A stretch of 64,000 nt of DNA from Dacryopinax spathularia (Eukaryota; Basidiomycota; Dacrymycetes; Dacrymycetales; Dacrymycetaceae). A program made the translations under genes and the position numbers. Below, in pieces: positions 10,648-20,039 of this stretch (positions within the stretch are counted from its first letter, which is position 1; every line of letters begins with the position of its first letter). Location: positions 434,001 through 498,000 of the forward strand of contig JBBPFI010000009.1 in assembly GCA_037974965.1 (NCBI GenBank), written 5' to 3'. Under the pieces are notes generated by a model. That model searched no databases. It was not told the origin of the DNA and was given only the letters and a program-made list of their open reading frames with translations.

Positions 10648-10680
10648 GAAATTCAGAATGAAATTCCGCTCTGAATTTTT
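10648..10680. repeat. Dispersed palindrome, copy 8 (diverged)
   Basis: GAAATTCAGA and TCTGAATTTTT flank GAAATTCC. It has the same architecture as the other copies with altered arms, about 105 bp inside the right TIR. Confidence 0.5.
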
Positions 10681-10784
10681 CCCCGAAACCCTGGAGCACG
10701 GGAAAACCAATGCGCATGAGGCAGCAATCTAAACACAGAATAAACACTGTGGGGCGCTTCGTAGTTGTATCTATAACATTCCCA

Positions 10785-10901
10785 CTCTTTGGAACAAGGA
10801 AAAATATCGAGAATTCATCGAGATATGGCTCCCCGAAAATCGGCCTTATTTTTCGAAAAAGTGCTCAGCACGGCGCGCGCCATGAATTACGTAAGCGGCA
10901 A
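10785..10901 (-). repeat. Right terminal inverted repeat of the 8.6-kb transposon
   Basis: This is the reverse complement partner of 2269-2387. It ends CGTAAGCGGCAA directly before TA at 10902-10903. Confidence 0.85.
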
Positions 10902-11109
10902 TAATACCCTGATCCGGAGGAAGCGAGAGCAATGTCTACTCCGGACTGCAGTGTGGAAAGGCATCTGCGGCACTGCGGAGAAAGCGATTCTCGTACTGAT
11001 ACTCGTCAGAGCACGTCTACTGAAACGTCAGGACACGTGGATCGCGAGCCACATCAACGACGGTATATCAATAGGATATTGGGTATTACTAACATGGCAT
11101 AGAAGGAGA

Positions 11110-13929
11110 TCACTGCTTTGTCGGTTTCGACCCGCTTGCGATTGCAACCTGCTTCTGCCGTTTCCTGTCCCCCATGGCATCACCTTCGTCTTCTTCGGGT
11201 AGGACCCGTTCATCAATTCGTACGAACTGCTTGTCCGAGAAAAGCACGCTGACCGCCCTCAACTTGCTTTCGAAGGTATCGTACAGTTCGTGAAAGGGAG
11301 TGTTTGATCGATCTCCCTCTGCACTGATGAGCCCCGACTCATACTCGCGGTACGCTCCTTTGAGAGCGACGCCGATCGCCTCAATGGAGTCCGCAGCGTC
11401 GTATACAGCATCCACACCTTCGCCGTGGAAGTGCTCGGCCATCTGTGAGAGCAAAGCACCTTCGGCCGGAAATTGGCTGTCTCGGTTATGGAACTTGAAC
11501 ATCGCCTCCCGTTGCAGGGCTCTCGCGTGACTCTTGGCTGTCACGGTCTCGTCATTGCGGATGGACGGGTCGTCTTTTTCGAACACGGGCGAGCTGTATA
11601 GGAGGTAGAGAGCAATCCAATAGATGGACTCCAAGTCGTGGCCGGCGTTGTGTCTGAAGGGCGGGATCTTGCCGCCATCTCTGGTGCCTCGAACCTGTAC
11701 AAAGGCGTACTTCCCGCCACGCCCCACCTCAATTGCCATGAATTCGGGCGTGCCCTATAATATTAGTGAGCAGTTGAGCTGAAGGCGGTGGGAATACTAA
11801 CGGTCCGGGGATTGTGGCCGCTCTCGTTGCTGCCGTTCTTCTTCGCGAACTCCAGGTCACCAAGGCGGCCGAATTTCGTGATCTCATCGACGATGATGTT
11901 GCCCGGGGATAGGTCACGGTGGTTGTACTCGGCCCAGCACATCAACCGGCAAGCTGAAGCATGTTAGACTGCTGGTGAGAAGTATGAGATAAAAACGGCC
12001 AACCGTGGACGACGTCAGCAAGAGCAAGGAAGGCCGTGTCCATTCTCTCCACTTTGTGCAAGGGCATACCTATGTTCTCCATGACGGTCCTGAAGTGAAT
12101 ACGATAGAAGATCTTGGACGTCGGCGAGGCTCCAATCGCGAACACGTCGCCTGTGGCGGACTCCGCAGCCGTTGACATTCCGCCAGTAGTCAAGTGAATC
12201 ACCCCGTGTCTGTCGTCCTTCACTGGGGCTTTCTCCGATTTTGGCGGCTTCAGGAAGTCTATCGGCTTCAAATCTGGACCTCCCAAGATGGTCTCCGTAT
12301 CGTCGCGAAGGCCGGGTCCAGCCATGATCTCCTCGCTGGTGCTGATGCGCACGAAGTAGTCGATGGCGCTGCGGTAGCCATTCTGAGGCAGCTTGCGTTG
12401 TTTGAGAGCATTTGAGATCGCATCCATCACAGCAATGTACACGTCGTGCTCAGAAGCACGGTGCATGTCTCGCCACACGTCTTTGATCACCACCTTCTCT
12501 CCCTTCTCGTAAGGAACCTCGCGCAATACCTGACTGGCATCCTTGTTCACTCGCGAGGCGATATAGACGCGGCAGCCACTTCCGATCGGCGCTCGAGCTC
12601 GAAGATCCGCCAATGGCTTCTCCTTGATATGGTAGAGCTGCTTGTCGACAACAACTTTGAAGGTATCATCAGCCATTCTCTTCATGGTAGGATCGCGACC
12701 GAGCGCAACGTCGTCCGCAAACGCAAAGAAGGCGAGCGCACGAAACAGCTTCATACGGTCCTGCCAGACATGTCAGCAACATCCCCGCGTCTCGTGCCCA
12801 GCTTTACTCGCCTTGTCGATGCTGAAAGGTGTGCTAGCGCACACGGCCGAGCGGCACATCAGCCATAATCGGGCTTCGACGCCCTCGATCGTCATGCCAA
12901 GGGAGTAACGCCGATCGACATTATCCCACAGCATATGCTGAAGATTCCAGACCTGCTGTCTCGCATTCTGTGACGAAATTTAAGCACGCACTACGAGCAG
13001 TCAATTCTGGACATGCTCACCTGGAGGCCCATTGTTTTCTCCAGATTTCTATCGTTCTTCTTTTTGAACTCGAATGCGGCCATAATATACCGCCAAGAGT
13101 AGTCATCCACCTTGGCCGACTTTTCGCGGCTCACCAGCGTTCTTTCTTCCTGAGGGACCACCGCCGTCGCATCTTGCGCCTGACCTATCTCCGTTTCTGA
13201 GTCTGCGTCCTCGTCGTCCGGTGCGCTATCGTCCTGCTGGCTTCGTTTCTTCATCGAATGCAGATCGGGATTTGCGGACATCGCGGCTCTTTCCTCAGCG
13301 AGGTCCTCGTTGCCGTCAGGCGCAGGCTGTCCCAACGTTGCAGCTCCACCCTCGGCTGGCTCTTCGTCTGCGTCATGAGTGGGCGTTGCCGGTGCTGTCT
13401 CGGCCCCGTCGCTCGCATCGACGCCGCCCTCGGAGGTTGAGGACATCACTCCGTCCGGTTTGCTGGTGTTGGTCTTGTTCTCGGATTCCGGTGTCTGCCT
13501 GGGCCTGCTTACGTACGTCCGAGCGGCCGTATGTCCGGCGCCCCTCCCCGAGTTCGTGCACTGCCTGACCACGTACTTGTTCAGTGCAATCAGTTTGTTG
13601 TAGATGGTATCCTCGTGGGTGTTTTTTTTCGTCCTTCCATCCTTGGAGAAGTATCCGAGCAGGCCCTCCCATGCCTTGCCCGTCAGGGCCTTGGCCGGAT
13701 CCAACTCTCCGAGCCGCCATTCGAGCCACTCAGGCAGTGCGTATATTTGCTCCATGCGCTCCAGCGATAGGATGGAGATGCCGACCTGCTTCAGCATCAG
13801 TTCTCTCTTGTAATGCATGTCTCCGCTGGCGCTGAAGTCCTCCGTGCCGCTCAGCTTCGCGTGTTGTTGTGTGGTCGGATTGCGATTTGTGGATTCCTTA
13901 GAAAGAGGCGTCTTTAGGGGATCAGACAT
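11110..13929 (-). CDS. FunK1 fungal-type protein kinase, complete copy A
   Basis: This is a Ser/Thr-kinase-like protein of the FunK1 family expanded in mushroom-forming fungi. Five exons (13929-13021, 12967-12812, 12760-12004, 11953-11802, 11754-11110) give 872 residues. Residues 1-300 hold a helical region and an acidic, Ala/Pro-rich linker. The kinase part follows, with YNHRDLSPGNIIVDE (catalytic loop with its Asp, near residue 620), GDLEFAKK in the DFG position, and TGTPEFMAIEV in the APE-like position. Intron 2 has a GC donor (GCGAGT). The gene is an inverted duplicate of 49382-52208, with the same exon phases and sizes for exons 2-5. Its last exon ends about 210 bp from the 8.6-kb transposon. 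Substrate unknown. Confidence 0.9.
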
Positions 13930-14636
13930 GATGATCGTACAGCGTGAGTTACGAGTTGAGTGTGCTTACCGTTCCCAACTATCTCTCCCTTTTATATGGC
14001 TAAGCCCCTCTTGCGCGAAAATCCATTGACTCCGTGGGCTTTGAAGTGGCAGACCAGGTTGATGGTGTCCGAAGGGTCCGAAGGGCCCGAAGGGCCCTGT
14101 GCACGGGTCTGTTGGCCTGCCGATGTCGATGTCGGCAGGGATAACAAGAGTTGACGAGCACCGTCGGGAAGGGCCCGAGCCAGAAGGCCAGCAGGGAACA
14201 ATCGGTGTCAACCACAAGAGGAGAGTAACTTGCCACTGAAACGCGAGAAGAAGAAAAGTTAAAGCGAATAGAGAGGAGACATTACGCGTCAACAAAGACT
14301 TGATTCGGAGACGCGTCGAGTTGCACCGCCACGGCATGTGCTCGAGATCAGGGACCCCGTGTTGCCATGACACCCCTTCGATCGTCGTCCCAAAGCGCAC
14401 CAAACGCATTATTGACTACATACAGCACAAAACATAGGGTATGGACGCCCAAGAACAGTATTCGCCATGGAGTTCGATACTGTTGCCCTTCTCGGATAGG
14501 AGCTTGATGCTTGCATTCGGCGACGACCGCCGCCCATGAACAAGTTCGCATGGGCACTCCTGAAGGAGCCATACCAACAAGGGGCTCGGGCGGCTATTCG
14601 TTTCAGTTATTGTCCTGCCTTGTCAACATCCGAACC
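13930..14636 (-). repeat. Upstream flank duplicated with FunK1 copy A
   Basis: Read on the minus strand, this flank matches about 48720-49381 upstream of FunK1 copy E, including ATGCCGTGGCGGTGCAACTC and the AGCCCCTTGTTGGTA segment. The copia element interrupts the duplicate at 14641. Confidence 0.8.
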
Positions 14637-14641
14637 GATGG
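14637..14641 (+). repeat. Target-site duplication of the copia element, left copy
   Basis: GATGG directly precedes the 5' LTR and recurs at 34221-34225 directly after the 3' LTR. Confidence 0.9.
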
Positions 14642-14788
14642 TGTTGGCATACAAAGTGGTAGAGAGGCGCGCAGCGCGCGCCCCCGGGGTACTGTACAGT
14701 ACCTCGCTTACATAAGCCTAGGGACGTGTCAGTCGCGCAAATTCTGCAGCCTGTCCAATGCATCTTTGTCCGTGCCATTACCTCTACA
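14642..14788 (+). repeat. 5' LTR of the copia element
   Basis: The LTR is 147 bp, starts TGTTGGCATAC, ends CCTCTACA, and is nearly identical to 34074-34220. Confidence 0.92.
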
Positions 14789-14800
14789 GGTTATGAGCCC
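14789..14800 (+). promoter_or_regulatory. Copia primer-binding site, half-tRNA iMet type
   Basis: GGTTATGAGCCC directly follows the 5' LTR. Its complement contains the Met anticodon loop (CUCAUAACC), as in Drosophila copia and relatives, which prime from an internal fragment of initiator tRNA-Met. Confidence 0.7.
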
Positions 14801-15119
14801 TGCTTCGCTCTAACCCTCTGCTGGTGTTGTACGCCCTCCTGTGGTGAGCAGCCAGTGTCCCTGCCTGGCCTGTTTGTGCTGTACATCGTGTACAACGCGG
14901 GGCCTTGCAGTGGTATTACTATACTCGGTGGTTTGGTGGACTCGGTGGTTTCGACGGTCCCCTGGCACGGTCCTGCCCTCTTTCGTGGTCGAGCTCGCCC
15001 TAGCACGGTACTGCTTGTCCCTGGTACGGTACTACCATTCAGCAAGACTCATCAGGGTTAGAGGGTATTAACCCCTAACCATAACCCCATCACAACCCCG
15101 ACAACCCCGCCTGCTTGCC

Positions 15120-16842
15120 ATGTCCTACTCAATGCCGACCGATATCAAGGACGCACCATCCTCCACCCTCCGTATCGAGCTCCTCAACGCCGATAACTGG
15201 TATGGGTGGAAGCGCCAGATGCAAGCCATACTGAGGGAGCGCGGTCTCCTCAAATATGTCGACGGCACGGTACCCAAGCCTAAAGCAGCAGACGAGCATA
15301 ATCCCACCGAGGAGGAGAGGCAGAGGATTGAGGATTGGGAGGCGATAGATGTGCGGGCGCAGAACCAGATTGAGCTGTGCGTGGGAGATGCAGATATGGT
15401 GCACTTGATTGGTGCCGAGACGACGGCAGGGATGTGGTCACAGTTGATCACGGTGAAGGAGATGCGAGGGGAGATGGGGATTATGGCGCTCCAGCGGCGA
15501 CTGTTCCGAGCTCAAGCACTTGAAGGGTTCGATATGGTCACTCATGTCACTGAGATGCAACACCTGCAAGAACAGCTGCATATGCAAGGTGAACTTGTTC
15601 CCGACAAGCTCTTTCTCAACCTCCTCACCACGTCACTCCCAGAGTCATGGGATACATTCACCCAGTCCCTCCTTGGCTCCCGCCTGGGACGTACTGCTAT
15701 GACGTCCAACGAGCTTATCGCCCTCCTATTTGAAGAGGCCAACCGCCGCAAAGAACGTGATGCGGATGAGACGGCCCTCCAAGGACACGACAGACCCAAC
15801 TGTGGCACTCGCCAACGCAGCGACCTCATCTGCCACAACTGCAACAAGCCCGGCCATATCAAAGCAGACTGCTGGAGCAGAGGCGGTGGGAAAGAAGGTC
15901 AAGGACCGAAGTCAAAGGGGAAGGGGAAGAAGAGGACAGAGCAGACGCACCAAGCCGAGGACACCACTGCGGATCTACTGGATGCCGCCTACCATGTCAC
16001 TATGGCTGGTACCTTCACACACCACGACTGGCTGCTTGACTCCGGCACCACCTCTCATATCACCCCTCTCCGAGAGGCATTCACCGACTATCACCCGCTT
16101 GCCCAGCATGAGATCAAGGGCATCGGCAACAATGCCATCCAGGCACACGGACGCGGCACTGTTCAGCTGGACTTCTACGTCAACGGACAGACGGTCATGC
16201 ATACCCTGAAGGATGTCCTCCATGCACCCAATGCGCTCAACTCCCTCCTCTCTGCTGGGCGGTTTGACGAGACCGGCGGCAAGATCAGCTTCTCAGCTTC
16301 CCGATGCGAGCTCAGGAATGCCAAGGGCATCCTGGTTGGCACTGGACAGAAGAAGAACCAACTGTACCTGCTCAACGCCAAAGCAGAGCTAGTGCACGAG
16401 CCTAGCACCACCGCAGCATACGCCAACCAGGCTAGAGAAGCGCAACTCAGCTGGTATGAGGCTCACCTCCAGCATGGACACCTTGCCATATCTGGACTGG
16501 TGAAGCTGTACAATGACGGCATGGTGACTGGTCTACGGATTGATCCTACATCAAGCAAGGACTTCCAATGCGCAGCCTGCATTGCAGCCAAGCAGTCGGT
16601 GCGGCCCTTCCCAAAGGAAGCAGCCAATCGGAGCACAACCCCTGGTGAGCTTACGTTCAGCGACATATGGGGACCAGCCCGCAAGCCTGCCCTGGGTGGT
16701 GCCAGCTACTATATCTCCTTCACGGATGATGCTACTCGATGGTGCTCAGTCCTCTTCATGAGAGAGAAAGGACAAGCAGCCCAGCGCATCCAGACGTACC
16801 TCACGTGGATCGAATGCAAGCAAGGGAAACGTCCCAAGACGC
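15120..16842 (+). CDS. Copia gag, protease and start of integrase
   Basis: The first 270 residues or so are a UBN2/gag-type region beginning after MSYSMPTDIKD, with the zinc knuckle CHNCNKPGHIKADC. A retroviral-type aspartic protease follows (WLLDSGTTSHI), then the GAG-pre-integrase zinc region (HGHLAISGLVKLY and CAACIAAKQ) and the first part of the integrase core. The frame is cut by the gypsy insertion at 16843 and the rest of the polyprotein lies at 31697-34066. Confidence 0.93.
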
Positions 16843-17304
16843 TGTGAGGAGTATTCTCCTCCTGAGCGGGGAATGAGGCAACAGGTGGTTACTCGAGGCC
16901 GATGGACCCTGAGCGCCGAATCTCGGAACCAGTAGTCGCGACCGGGTCTCAGAACGGGATCTAGGCCTGGCAAGCTCGGCTCGAGATCTCGGAACGGTTA
17001 GCCGGTCCGGGCGGAGACTGAAATCTCGAGGCGAGATTCCGGTATCGTCCGGAGTGAAGGTAAAATTTCGTACTTGCCCTAGGCCTTACATATATCGTAG
17101 CGATAGGTACGAAGTTAGGCACGAATAACCACTACGATCGTGAAACCCATCTCGTTCGCCCCACCGAATCGTCCCGCACCGCCTTCTCGAAACGAAATAT
17201 CGTTTCGGTACTTCGATCTCATCGTCCCATTTCCCCTCGATCTTTTACCTGCCCATCGCACCTAAGATCTCTCCTGCACACCTGGGGAAGGAAAAGATCA
17301 CACA
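16843..17304 (+). repeat. 5' LTR of the gypsy element
   Basis: The LTR is 462 bp, practically identical to 31235-31696. It contains several CTCGGAAC/GAGATCTCG words typical of this element. Confidence 0.95.
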
Positions 17305-17306
17305 AA

Positions 17307-17324
17307 TTGGAGCCCAACGCGAGG
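17307..17324 (+). promoter_or_regulatory. Probable primer-binding site of the gypsy element
   Basis: TTGGAGCCCAACGCGAGG begins two bases inside the 5' LTR, the usual place for a tRNA primer site. The tRNA was not identified. Confidence 0.5.
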
Positions 17325-17618
17325 GGATCTAGCTACGCAGCCTGCAGTCACTCTTCAGGCACCGGCTGGAAGAGCCGACGAAAGTCGACTCGACAGGTAT
17401 AGATTAACACGGCGGATAGGCGGCAGACTCGTCGTACGACGGCACAGAAGGCCACGGAGCGAGAGGGGACGTCATCGACAGCGGCGTCACGAATACCGCT
17501 CCGCAGAGCGGGGGAAGGTCGAACCGACACATCCTCGACACTCTCTTCCAATTCCACGTCCGAAGAATCGTTTCAAGATCTCGGTCCGAGACTACGTATA
17601 AGGGAGAGTTCGGTAGCA

Positions 17619-20039
17619 ATGCCGCCGACCCCACCAGCCCCGCCGGGGGGAAATGAGGAATTCGTGAATCCGGCGATGCGCATGCCGACCCGGAACAGTC
17701 CAGCCGCCCCCCGCTTTGACGGCACCGCCCTCGGGCTATCCAGGTACTTCAAGGATCTGGAATTGCTTGCCGAGGCGGCAGGACTGTCGGATTCCCAGAA
17801 AATCGAGTATGCCACACTCTACCTCGACGCCCAGACGGCAGAACTGTGGGAGACGCTCCCCACTGCTAGGCAGGTGCCGGCGGATTACCCGGCGTTCAAG
17901 AAAGCGGTCATGAGGCTTTACCCCGGATTGGATCGAGAGAGGCGCTTCCGTTTGGACGACCTCGATCGGGTTACGGAGGGTAGAAACCTGACAAGGTATT
18001 CCTCGCGGGATGACTTGGGGCGGTACTATAGGGAGTTTCTCCCGGTAGCTACGTTCCTGAGGGAGGGAGAAAAGGTGTCGGCGAGAGAGGTGAACCAGGC
18101 GTTCATGAGGGGCTTCGAGCCGACTTTCAGGGCCCACATATTGAACCGACTGATGCTCCTCGACACTTCTCATCCCCTCGACCAACCGTTCGACTGGGAA
18201 AAGGCGCGCGAGGCTGCCGAATACCTTCATAACGGAGCAATGGCTGGGGTGATCCCCGATGTAGGAGCGGGTGGAGGGGCTCCGACGGGAAGCTTCTCTC
18301 AACCGGGGATGCGAGTAAAGACGGAAATCCAAGAAGTTGCACCGGTTCTGGAAGAGCGAATGCGTAGGATTGAGGAAACGCTCACGCTATTGGCGAACCG
18401 AGACACCGGCCCGAGATTTCAACCCGAGAACTCGGGGCCAGCTTACCGCGGTGGGAACGCGCCGTATCCCGGTCCTAGAGTGCGGTTCGACGCCCAAGCG
18501 GGAGGTGGGGCGCCCAATGCGGCAGGGCCCGGTCCGCAAGCTTCGTATAGGCAACCTCCGCCGCACTTCAACCTCTCTTGTTTCTTCTGCGGGGGGCAAG
18601 GACATCGCACCTTCCAGTGCCAAACGGCGGCCGCGTATATCAGGGACGGGAAATGCCGAAGGGATGAGGCGGGTAGGACCATGTACCCTGACGGCTCGTA
18701 TGTCACGCGCGATCCGACGGGGACGTTCAAAGAGAAGATCGATGCGTACCACGAACGGCAGACGCGCCAGGAGGCAGGAAAAGGCGATCGACAGACGGCG
18801 TCGGTCAACCTTTACGAAGTAATGGAACTGGCCGACAACTACGTGTTAGACGTGGACGTGGGACCTCCGCAGGCGGCGTACGCCTATGGAAACATCGATC
18901 TCCGGGATTCGGATGAAGACGCTTTGGAGCTCGAAAGGCTACAGGTCATGATTAACGAGAAAAAGCGCGCGGTTGAAGAGAAACGGAAGGGCCGAGCTGG
19001 GAACGGAAACTCGGTTCGAGAACCTGGACGCGCCCCGGGGCCGAGAACTCGGACCGAGGGAACACGGCTTGTCCCAGAGGTGGTGATCACGCGGTCAAAC
19101 CGGCCGGCAGCCATTGCGAAGGATCGTGCGGCTACGATAGAGGAACTGCCTGAAACGGAAGAAGGGCGGCCGCAGAGCGAAACAACCAGGACGGAACCGA
19201 CGGAGCGGCAGCCCGGCAAGCCTATGAACGCAGAGGCAGGCCGCCCAACCGACAAGCCGCAGGAACGAAAGGAACCCCAACATCAGTACAAGATCCAAAC
19301 TCCGATCGAAGACGCAACGGTAGTGGCTAGAGTCCTGGAAAGGTCCTTGGACACCGCTGTCTCGTTGACACAGAGAGAGTTGCTAGCCATCGCCCCTGAT
19401 CTGAGGAAGAGGATCAAGGAAATGATTACTACTCGCCGTATCCCCATGGGTGACGTAAAAGGGGTAGAGGTTGAGGAGGCGCCGCCAGACACAGCACGCT
19501 ATCACAACGTTTACTTTGTTGAAGCGGGAGGCAACCCAGAGAGAGACAGAAAACCCAAGATCGTGGTGGCTCAAGACTCGATCCCGCTTCGAATTCTTGA
19601 TGCGAGCGTGGGAGGAGTTCTTGGGGTAACGGCGGTCCTGGATAGTGGAGCTCAGATCTGCGCCCTTCGCAGGGACCTTTGGGAGGCGACGGGGCTTCCG
19701 TGTTCTACGGACAGAGTATGGGTAATGGAAGGAGCTGCGGGGGATCTGTCGCGCACCGCCGGACTGATGGAGAATATCGGCGTGACGATCGGGAGCTGCA
19801 CCGTCTATCTCCAAATCCACGTGGTCGAGGAAGCGCCGTTCGAATTGCTCCTGGGGAGGCCCTTCTTCGTCCTCACCTCCTGCAGGACGGCGGATTCCCT
19901 TGACGGGACCCAGCACATCACACTTCACGATCCGAACTCGCATAAGACGATTACTCTACCAACCAAGGAAAAGTCTTCTAAAGCGAGGACGCATCTGAGG
20001 GGCAGGCCGCCTCAAGTTGAGGTCTTAGAGGATTTTTGA
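17619..20039 (+). CDS. Gypsy gag and protease polyprotein
   Basis: An 806-residue frame holds a retrotransposon gag region (about residues 40-200), a zinc knuckle CFFCGGQGHRTFQC near residue 325, a long basic and acidic linker, and an aspartic protease of retropepsin type (VLDSGAQICALRRDLW near residue 675). It overlaps the next frame at 20036-20039, so pol expression is probably by the frame-change or read-through mechanism used in this family. Confidence 0.92.
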   Translation: MPPTPPAPPGGNEEFVNPAMRMPTRNSPAAPRFDGTALGLSRYFKDLELLAEAAGLSDSQKIEYATLYLDAQTAELWETLPTARQVPADYPAFKKAVMRLYPGLDRERRFRLDDLDRVTEGRNLTRYSSRDDLGRYYREFLPVATFLREGEKVSAREVNQAFMRGFEPTFRAHILNRLMLLDTSHPLDQPFDWEKAREAAEYLHNGAMAGVIPDVGAGGGAPTGSFSQPGMRVKTEIQEVAPVLEERMRRIEETLTLLANRDTGPRFQPENSGPAYRGGNAPYPGPRVRFDAQAGGGAPNAAGPGPQASYRQPPPHFNLSCFFCGGQGHRTFQCQTAAAYIRDGKCRRDEAGRTMYPDGSYVTRDPTGTFKEKIDAYHERQTRQEAGKGDRQTASVNLYEVMELADNYVLDVDVGPPQAAYAYGNIDLRDSDEDALELERLQVMINEKKRAVEEKRKGRAGNGNSVREPGRAPGPRTRTEGTRLVPEVVITRSNRPAAIAKDRAATIEELPETEEGRPQSETTRTEPTERQPGKPMNAEAGRPTDKPQERKEPQHQYKIQTPIEDATVVARVLERSLDTAVSLTQRELLAIAPDLRKRIKEMITTRRIPMGDVKGVEVEEAPPDTARYHNVYFVEAGGNPERDRKPKIVVAQDSIPLRILDASVGGVLGVTAVLDSGAQICALRRDLWEATGLPCSTDRVWVMEGAAGDLSRTAGLMENIGVTIGSCTVYLQIHVVEEAPFELLLGRPFFVLTSCRTADSLDGTQHITLHDPNSHKTITLPTKEKSSKARTHLRGRPPQVEVLEDF

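Larger units (their letters stand above)
2269..10901. mobile_element. 8.6-kb Tc1/mariner-type DNA transposon with three accessory genes
   Basis: The two ends are inverted copies of each other over about 118 bp, both starting TTGCYGCTTACG and containing the same GGCGCGCGCC core. TA lies directly outside each end (2267-2268 and 10902-10903), as expected for the Tc1/mariner (IS630) superfamily. Inside are a DD34E transposase (2756-3921, +), a small RNase H1 N-terminal-like gene (3965-4653, -), a ParB-like gene (5072-7936, +) and a gene with a possible SAM-like end (8272-10452, -). Eight ~33-bp palindromes are spread from 2492 to 10680. Ordinary Tc1/mariner elements are about 1.3-2.5 kb with one gene, so this is four to six times the usual size. 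An alternative is a small Tc1 element nested in an unrelated larger one, but no second TIR pair around the transposase was seen. Confidence 0.75.
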
